Part shown: positions 33,530 through 38,236 of the stretch, piece after piece | How positions within the stretch are numbered: the stretch's first letter is position 1 | Layout: the number at the start of each line of letters is the position of its first letter | Origin: Paenibacillus agaridevorans | GTDB lineage: Bacteria; Bacillota; Bacilli; Paenibacillales; Paenibacillaceae | Length of the DNA: 38,236 nucleotides | NCBI RefSeq assembly: GCF_003112455.1 | Contig: NZ_BDQX01000281.1 | Location: 191,560 to 229,795, forward strand | Reading direction: 5' to 3' | Position numbers and translations under genes: made by a program | Notes under the pieces: generated by a model | Database searches by the model: none | The model's input: the letters and a program-made list of their open reading frames with translations, nothing else | What the model was told of the DNA's origin: nothing

Positions 33530-34468
33530 ATGATGGTAACCGGCCGTTTTCGCGCGTTTGCGATTGCATCGTGCATCGGAATGCTTCTTGTACTGTTAGC
33601 CGGAGCTTTAGTAACGAATACCGACTCTGGCCGCGGCTGCGGCGATGATTGGCCGCTGTGTCACGGCAAATTCATCCCCGCCTATACGCTTGAGACCGCT
33701 ATCGAATTATCCCACAGAGTCGTAAGCGCCTTGGAAGGCATCCTCGTGCTCGGAGTGACCATTGCCGTGTATCGCAAATACCGCAGCAACCGCGAGGTTT
33801 ACAAGGAGCCGATGTTCTATGCAAACGGAGCGCTTCTATTTACCATTATTCAAGCGCTGATGGGCGCGGCAGCCGTAAAATGGTACCAATCGCCTCCGGT
33901 CATGGCCATTCACTTCGGCATTTCGATCATCGCTTTCGCCGCTACCATGCTGCTCGTCATTTGGACCTATCGAGCGAACCGGCCCGTGCGGGAGAAACCT
34001 CTGCGCGTTCCCGGAATGGTGTACAAGTGGGCGCTGGCGACGTCGGTTTTCTGTTATGTTATTATTTATTTGGGCGCTTATATCCGTCATACGGAATCAG
34101 CCGGCGGCTGCGTGGGCTGGCCGTTGTGCAACGGGGAAGTGATCCCCGAGCTGTCTGGCGCGACTGGTATCGTCTTTATCCACAGAGTAGGAGCTATCCT
34201 TTTCGGCTTAATGGTAGCCGGATTGTACCTGTACATTCGCAAAACGACTGGAGAGGACTCGTCCCTGTCAAAAACCGCAGGCTGGGTAACGCTGCTGCTC
34301 GTAGCTCAAATCATGAGCGGCGCATGGCTGACCGCGACAGTCGGCAATGATAACTGGTTTATCTTCACGAGTCTTGTTCATAACTTGATTATCGTAGCAT
34401 TATTCGGACTATTAATGGATATTCTCATTCGTTCCTGGCGGCTGAGGGAAGGACGTGGACAAGCATGA
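33530..34468 (+). CDS. ctaA: Heme A synthase
   Basis: A 312-residue membrane enzyme that oxidises heme O to heme A for cytochrome oxidase. Eight helices lie in two related halves. The four axial-type histidines are H62 (LSHRVV), H128 (AIHFG), H218 (FIHRVG) and H284 (LVHNLI). The Cys pairs C37/C44 (GCGDDWPLC) and C194/C200 (GCVGWPLC) sit in matching outer loops. Tandem ATGs at 33530 and 33533 are both possible. It overlaps the UbiD-family gene by ATGA, so it is cotranscribed with it; ctaB is 17 kb away. Confidence 0.94.
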   Translation: MMVTGRFRAFAIASCIGMLLVLLAGALVTNTDSGRGCGDDWPLCHGKFIPAYTLETAIELSHRVVSALEGILVLGVTIAVYRKYRSNREVYKEPMFYANGALLFTIIQALMGAAAVKWYQSPPVMAIHFGISIIAFAATMLLVIWTYRANRPVREKPLRVPGMVYKWALATSVFCYVIIYLGAYIRHTESAGGCVGWPLCNGEVIPELSGATGIVFIHRVGAILFGLMVAGLYLYIRKTTGEDSSLSKTAGWVTLLLVAQIMSGAWLTATVGNDNWFIFTSLVHNLIIVALFGLLMDILIRSWRLREGRGQA

Positions 34469-36228
34469 CTTTCGCGAACTTGCGCGAATTTATAGAAGTA
34501 TTGAAACGCGACGGAGATCTGGCTATTATCGAGGCTCCGGTGGATCCTTATCTGGAGCTTGCAGAGATTCATCGCAGAGTAATCGAGCAAGAAGGCAAGG
34601 CGCTGCTCTTCACGAACGTGAAGGGCAGTCCTTTCCCTGTCGTCACTAATCTGTTCGGCACGGATCGCCGCGTCGATCTTGCTTTCGGTCCCAAGCCGGA
34701 GGCGTTGATGAAGACCATTATCGGCGCGACGGAACGGATTATGCCTCCGACGCCGAAGGCGATCTGGGGAGAGCGCGGACTTATCTGGGATATGATGAAA
34801 GTCGGCATGAAAACGGTGCCGAACAGCAACGCTCCTATCCTTGGCGAATTAAAGAAGTCGAAGCCGCTTGCCGGTCTGCCGGCTATAACAAGCTGGCAAG
34901 AGGATGGCGGTCCGTTCGTCACGCTGCCGCTTGTGTACACGGAAAGTCTCAAATCGCGCAAAAAACATAATCTTGGCATGTACCGGATGCAAATTTTCGA
35001 CGATTCCACGACGGGGATGCACTGGCAAATACATAAAGGCGGCGGCTTCCATTATTACGAAGCGGAGCAGCGCGGCGAAGCGCTGCCCGTATCCGTGTTC
35101 CTGGGTGGCCCCCCGGCATTGATCGCATCGGCTATCGCGCCGCTGCCAGAGCATCTTCCCGAGCTCCTGATGGCGTCGCTTATACTGGGAGAGAAGCTGC
35201 CGGTCGTTAACGATCCGCAAGGCGGCCATCGAATGCCTGCCGAAGCGGAGTTTGTCATCAGCGGCAAGGTGCCTCCGCATCTTCGCAGACCCGAAGGACC
35301 GTTCGGCGACCACTTCGGCTATTATTCGCTAGTCCATGATTTCCCTGTATTCCAGGTGAGCCATATGTGGCATCGTAAGGATGCCATCTATCCGGCCACT
35401 ATCGTAGGCAAACCGCGGCAAGAGGATTATTATCTGGGCGAATTCCTGCAGCGCTTGCTGGCTCCGGCATTCCCGATGGTCATGCCGGGCGTCAGAGAGC
35501 TGTGGGCTTACGCGGAGGCAGGCGTACATGCGCTTGCTGCCGCCGTTGTGCGGGAGTCGTATTCCCGCGAAGCGCTGTCCACTGCGTTTAGCATCCTGGG
35601 TCAAGGACAGCTTACGCTTACGAAGTTCCTGATGCTGACGGATCAACCAATCGATCTGTCCCGGTTCGACGTCCTTATGGAGACGGTCCTGGAGCGCTTC
35701 CGGCCGGGGAGCGATTTGTTCGTCTTCGACGAAACGTCGCATGATACGCTCGACTATACAAGCGGCAAACTTAATCACGGCAGCAAGGCCGTCATGCTTG
35801 GCGTCGGTGAACCGATCCGCAAGCTGCCTTCGCAATATACGGAAGGCGCTATTGAAGAAATTACGAACGCGAAACCATATTGCAAGGGATGTCTGGTTGT
35901 CTCCGGGGCATCGTACGAACGCGAGCCTGCACTGGCAGAACGTCTGCTGGAGCGTCTGTCGGCACGAGGAACGGAATGGCCGCTTATTATATTGGCCGAC
36001 GATGCCGATATCGCAGAGGGACAGACATCCTTCCTGTGGACCGTATTCACAAGATTTAATCCTGCGGACGATATATATGCCAAAGCGGAAATCAAGCGGC
36101 ACCACTTCGGATATCAACTGCCGATCGTTATCGACGCCAGGATGAAGCCGGGTTACCCTGACGAATTATTCCCGCGCGAAGACATCGTGAAGCTGGTGGA
36201 CAGCCGCTGGAGCGAATACAAGCTGTAA
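34465..36228 (+). CDS. UbiD-family decarboxylase (probable menaquinone-pathway type)
   Basis: A 587-residue cytosolic enzyme of the UbiD family, which removes CO2 from aromatic acids using prenylated FMN made by a UbiX partner. The characteristic active-site block RRPEGPFGDHFGYYS is present near residue 275. N-terminal NLREFIEVLKRDGDL and HKGGGFHYYEAEQRGEALPV are typical. Coupling to ctaA by ATGA suggests a respiratory role; relatives act in menaquinone synthesis by the futalosine route. No other futalosine genes or ubiX are in the window. Confidence 0.88.
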   Translation: MTFANLREFIEVLKRDGDLAIIEAPVDPYLELAEIHRRVIEQEGKALLFTNVKGSPFPVVTNLFGTDRRVDLAFGPKPEALMKTIIGATERIMPPTPKAIWGERGLIWDMMKVGMKTVPNSNAPILGELKKSKPLAGLPAITSWQEDGGPFVTLPLVYTESLKSRKKHNLGMYRMQIFDDSTTGMHWQIHKGGGFHYYEAEQRGEALPVSVFLGGPPALIASAIAPLPEHLPELLMASLILGEKLPVVNDPQGGHRMPAEAEFVISGKVPPHLRRPEGPFGDHFGYYSLVHDFPVFQVSHMWHRKDAIYPATIVGKPRQEDYYLGEFLQRLLAPAFPMVMPGVRELWAYAEAGVHALAAAVVRESYSREALSTAFSILGQGQLTLTKFLMLTDQPIDLSRFDVLMETVLERFRPGSDLFVFDETSHDTLDYTSGKLNHGSKAVMLGVGEPIRKLPSQYTEGAIEEITNAKPYCKGCLVVSGASYEREPALAERLLERLSARGTEWPLIILADDADIAEGQTSFLWTVFTRFNPADDIYAKAEIKRHHFGYQLPIVIDARMKPGYPDELFPREDIVKLVDSRWSEYKL

Positions 36229-36243
36229 GGAGGCGCGAGCGAC

Positions 36244-36957
36244 ATGCTTCGATTTATGTTCGGCGAGACGGAGAGAGAGCCGGCAGGAGGCTTGCGGGAG
36301 ACGTACGAGCTGCTGGAGGAGTTCGCCTCTCTTGCTTCTTCGCGCATTAAGTCGGGAGCTGGTAATGGCGAGAGGCTGCGCAAGCTGGAGATATGGGCGA
36401 GAGGGCTGCGATCCTCGCTTGCGGAGCTGGAACAGAGCCAATACGCGGCCAGCGTACTCAAGAATAGGATAAGCTCCGATTCGGTCAAGGAAATGTCGCC
36501 CGAGGAACGGTTGAATTACGATCGATATGTCTATTTCGACAAAAATGCTTTCATTCGCGTCTTCTCGCTTCTGGACAAGCTGGGCACGCTGCTCAATGAA
36601 TTGCTTGAGATGAAGACGGAACGCATCAAGCCGCATTTCTCCTACTTCACCGTTCTACGGCATATGAGGGAACGCAACGCGCACCCGAAGCTGACCTGGA
36701 AGCTGAACGAGGTTAAAGAACAAACCAAAGATGCGACTAATCGGCTGCGCAAGCGGCGCAATACGGAAATTCATTATATGAATTCGGAGATGCACGACGA
36801 TCTCATCCAAAGTCAACGCATGTATGGCGAGGAGATCAAGCTGGAGAATCTCGGTCAGCAAGGCGATGATCTGGCCGTATGTTTGCATATGGTCATCGAA
36901 TCGTTACGGCTGACCTTCCGCTATGGCAATTCGCTGCTCAAGAGCAAGAGCTTATAA
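36244..36957 (+). CDS. HEPN-domain protein (Cthe_2314-like)
   Basis: A 237-residue all-helical protein. It carries the HEPN signature R-x4-H as RNTEIH (R172, H177), late in the protein as in the Cthe_2314-like HEPN group. Many HEPN proteins are RNases in toxin or defence systems, but this one has no visible antitoxin partner. It starts 15 bp after the UbiD-family stop with AAGGAGG, so it belongs to that operon. The function is unknown. Confidence 0.72.
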   Translation: MLRFMFGETEREPAGGLRETYELLEEFASLASSRIKSGAGNGERLRKLEIWARGLRSSLAELEQSQYAASVLKNRISSDSVKEMSPEERLNYDRYVYFDKNAFIRVFSLLDKLGTLLNELLEMKTERIKPHFSYFTVLRHMRERNAHPKLTWKLNEVKEQTKDATNRLRKRRNTEIHYMNSEMHDDLIQSQRMYGEEIKLENLGQQGDDLAVCLHMVIESLRLTFRYGNSLLKSKSL

Positions 36958-36979
36958 TCCCGGGAGAGGGTGAATATGC

Positions 36980-37759
36980 GTGGAGCTGAAAGGCAAAACG
37001 GCGCTCGTGACCGGCAGCGCCAAAGGTTTGGGGAAACGAACGGCGCTTGAGCTTGCCGGGCAAGGCTGCGATGTCATCATCAATTATTTGGAATCCGAAC
37101 AGGAAGCTCTGGAAGTGAAACGATTGATCGAGCGGATGGGGCGTCGAGCCATTACCGTACAGGCGGATATCGCTACGATCGAAGGCGCGAACAAGCTGGC
37201 GGACGAAGCGGAGGCTTGGGCGGGGGGCGTCGATATTCTCGTCAACAACGCGGGCCCGTTCGTACGCAAGCGCAGGCTCTTTAGCGATTACGACGAAGAG
37301 ACGATCATTCGATTGCTGCACGGCAACCTGTTGAGCGTCATGCTGCTGGATCATCGTCTCCTTCCTCATATGCGGAAGCAGAGATGGGGACGTATCGTAC
37401 ACTTCGGTTTCGGCCATGCCAACGAAGCGCGGGCATGGCCGCATCGCGCGGTATACGCGGCGGCGAAGACCGGTCTGGTATCGTTTACGAAGTCGCTGGC
37501 GGTGGAGGAAGCTCCGTTCGGCATTACCGTAAACTTGATTGGTCCCGGCGATATTCGCGGCGTCAACAAGGAGCGTTCCATCGAAGAAGCGGAGACCGAA
37601 CATGATCCGGAATCGCCGCTGGGACGGCCAGGCACGGGCGAAGATGTCGCGCGCGTCATTTTGTTCCTCTGCGAGCGCAAGTCAAGCTTCCTGACGGGCA
37701 ACGTCATAGACGTCACGGGCGGCTTCGACCCGATCCGGGCGAATATTAAGGATCTGTGA
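36980..37759 (+). CDS. SDR-family protein with altered catalytic triad
   Basis: A 259-residue Rossmann-fold protein of the short-chain dehydrogenase/reductase family (FabG-like). It has TGSAKGLG (11-18), NNAG (89-92) and the Y159-x3-K163 pair. The catalytic Ser expected 13 residues before Tyr is replaced by His (H146 in HFGFGHANEA). It may use another residue or have lost oxidoreductase activity. GTG 36980 follows GGGAGAGGG. It is the last gene before a strong terminator. Confidence 0.87.
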   Translation: MELKGKTALVTGSAKGLGKRTALELAGQGCDVIINYLESEQEALEVKRLIERMGRRAITVQADIATIEGANKLADEAEAWAGGVDILVNNAGPFVRKRRLFSDYDEETIIRLLHGNLLSVMLLDHRLLPHMRKQRWGRIVHFGFGHANEARAWPHRAVYAAAKTGLVSFTKSLAVEEAPFGITVNLIGPGDIRGVNKERSIEEAETEHDPESPLGRPGTGEDVARVILFLCERKSSFLTGNVIDVTGGFDPIRANIKDL

Positions 37760-37772
37760 ATTCTTGTTAGTA

Positions 37773-37826
37773 ACGAAAAAAGAGTCTTATCCGCCAAGGG
37801 CAATACCCCCGGGGATAAGACTCTTT
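37773..37826. terminator. Bidirectional Rho-independent terminator
   Basis: AAAGAGTCTTATCC (37779-37792) pairs perfectly with GGATAAGACTCTTT (37813-37826). On the minus strand it is followed by a T-run (from AAAAAA at 37776-37781), serving the NifU-like gene. On the plus strand it ends the SDR gene. Confidence 0.9.
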
Positions 37827-37831
37827 GCGTC

Positions 37832-38077
37832 TTAGAATACTTGAACGACTTCTACGACGCCGTCTACTTCTTCGAGCAAAGCGCGTTCGATACCGGCCTT
37901 AAGCGTAATCGTCGAGCTAGGGCAGCTGCCGCAAGCGCCCATCAGGCGGAGCTTTACGATACCGTCCTCCACGTCGACCAATTCTACGTCGCCTCCGTCG
38001 CGTTGCAGGAAGGGGCGAAGTTTATCCAGTACGTCCAGCACTTCGTCGTACATTGTTTCTTGAACTTGTTCACTCAT
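37832..38077 (-). CDS. yutI: NifU-like iron-sulfur scaffold (YutI)
   Basis: An 81-residue single-domain NifU C-terminal-like protein that can hold or transfer an Fe-S cluster. The C49-GS-C52-PSS motif sits in the expected loop ([18 protein letters not shown]), and [18 protein letters not shown] is the classic N-terminal block. ATG 38077 follows AAAGGAGTGA. It is a single gene with its own promoter and terminator. Confidence 0.94.
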   Translation of the reverse strand: MSEQVQETMYDEVLDVLDKLRPFLQRDGGDVELVDVEDGIVKLRLMGACGSCPSSTITLKAGIERALLEEVDGVVEVVQVF

Positions 38078-38100
38078 TGCAAATCACTCCTTTCTACCCT

Positions 38101-38129
38101 ATTATAGTACAAAGCGAAGCAGATGAAAA
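38101..38129 (-). promoter_or_regulatory. Sigma-A promoter of the NifU-like gene
   Basis: On the minus strand TTTTCA (38124-38129), 17 bp, TATAAT (38101-38106). The -10 lies 23 bp before the ATG, just upstream of the ribosome binding site. Confidence 0.6.
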
Positions 38130-38159
38130 TGGTTCGCAATCCGTAATCCTAAAATGCGA

Positions 38160-38236
38160 GTTCAAAAAGTCTGATTTTCAGTACCGAGAAGGTTGTATGA
38201 AGAGTAGGGACTGAGGAGCGGAGCGTAGTGGAAGCT
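38160..38236. repeat. Inverted-repeat element, copy 4 (cut by the window edge)
   Basis: The 77 bp to the window end match 4600-4676 with only two differences, starting at GTTCAAAAAGTCTGATTTT. Both copies are preceded by CGA. The near identity shows recent spread or conversion. Confidence 0.85.

Noticed and set aside
35329..36117. 262-codon minus-strand ORF
   Set aside because: It is a shadow of the UbiD-family gene, which is strongly supported on the other strand.
33559..36957. Toxin-antitoxin or defence system based on the HEPN gene
   Set aside because: No MNT nucleotidyltransferase or other antitoxin gene adjoins it; the neighbours are respiratory enzymes.
36938..37603. 221-codon minus-strand ORF
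   Set aside because: It is antisense to the SDR gene; no ribosome binding site and no recognisable motif.

Overview
The window looks like chromosomal DNA from an endospore-forming Firmicute of the Paenibacillaceae (Paenibacillus or Cohnella type). The evidence is a small acid-soluble spore protein gene behind a textbook sigma-G promoter, gerQ, a YjcZ-type sporulation peptide, many strong GGAGG ribosome binding sites, frequent TTG/GTG starts, and an mntABCD operon in the same order as in Bacillus subtilis. No rRNA, tRNA, prophage, transposase or CRISPR array was seen.

Layout. 1-3.1 kb: the end of an unknown gene, a TetR regulator, a convergent ROK sugar kinase that lacks the usual zinc motif, and an MFS transporter. 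3.2-5.8 kb: a small unknown protein, a Zur-like palindrome followed by a possible 22-residue peptide, and a sugar isomerase/dehydrogenase pair split by a 167-bp inverted-repeat element. 6-10 kb: envelope proteins (CAP domain, LysM-3D, polysaccharide deacetylase) and a chemoreceptor without a ligand domain. 10.2-12.8 kb: an unknown protein, then the YcgR/YcgQ pair (His-rich permease plus membrane partner) behind a good promoter and a strong Zur box. 12.8-16.2 kb: spore and small-protein genes around an 800-bp gene-free block holding a 51-bp tandem array and a dispersed repeat. 16.4-18.1 kb: ctaB and a Sco copper chaperone. 18.1-22.8 kb: a Toprim protein, a YjcZ peptide, an MFS transporter, a membrane protein and a class B PBP. 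22.9-26.8 kb: mntABCD with MntR-like operator sequence. 26.9-30.6 kb: HAD phosphatase, DUF456, ThuA-like and MurJ/SpoVB-like genes. 30.6-33.5 kb: a second repeat block, a lipoprotein and a thioredoxin-like protein. 33.5-38.1 kb: ctaA, a UbiD-type decarboxylase, a HEPN protein, an SDR protein, and a NifU-like scaffold on the other strand.

Functionally, ctaA, ctaB and Sco supply heme A and copper for a heme-copper terminal oxidase. YcgRQ and MntABCD point to separately controlled zinc and manganese handling. Several proteins act on the envelope or spore.

The most unusual material is non-coding. There is a family of elements with 19-bp terminal inverted repeats (three copies plus a possible end fragment). 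There is a second dispersed family built around an AATAGCG...GTCCG motif. There is a 51-bp tandem array that keeps TATAAT in every unit. There is also a Zur-like operator in front of a tiny His-containing ORF.
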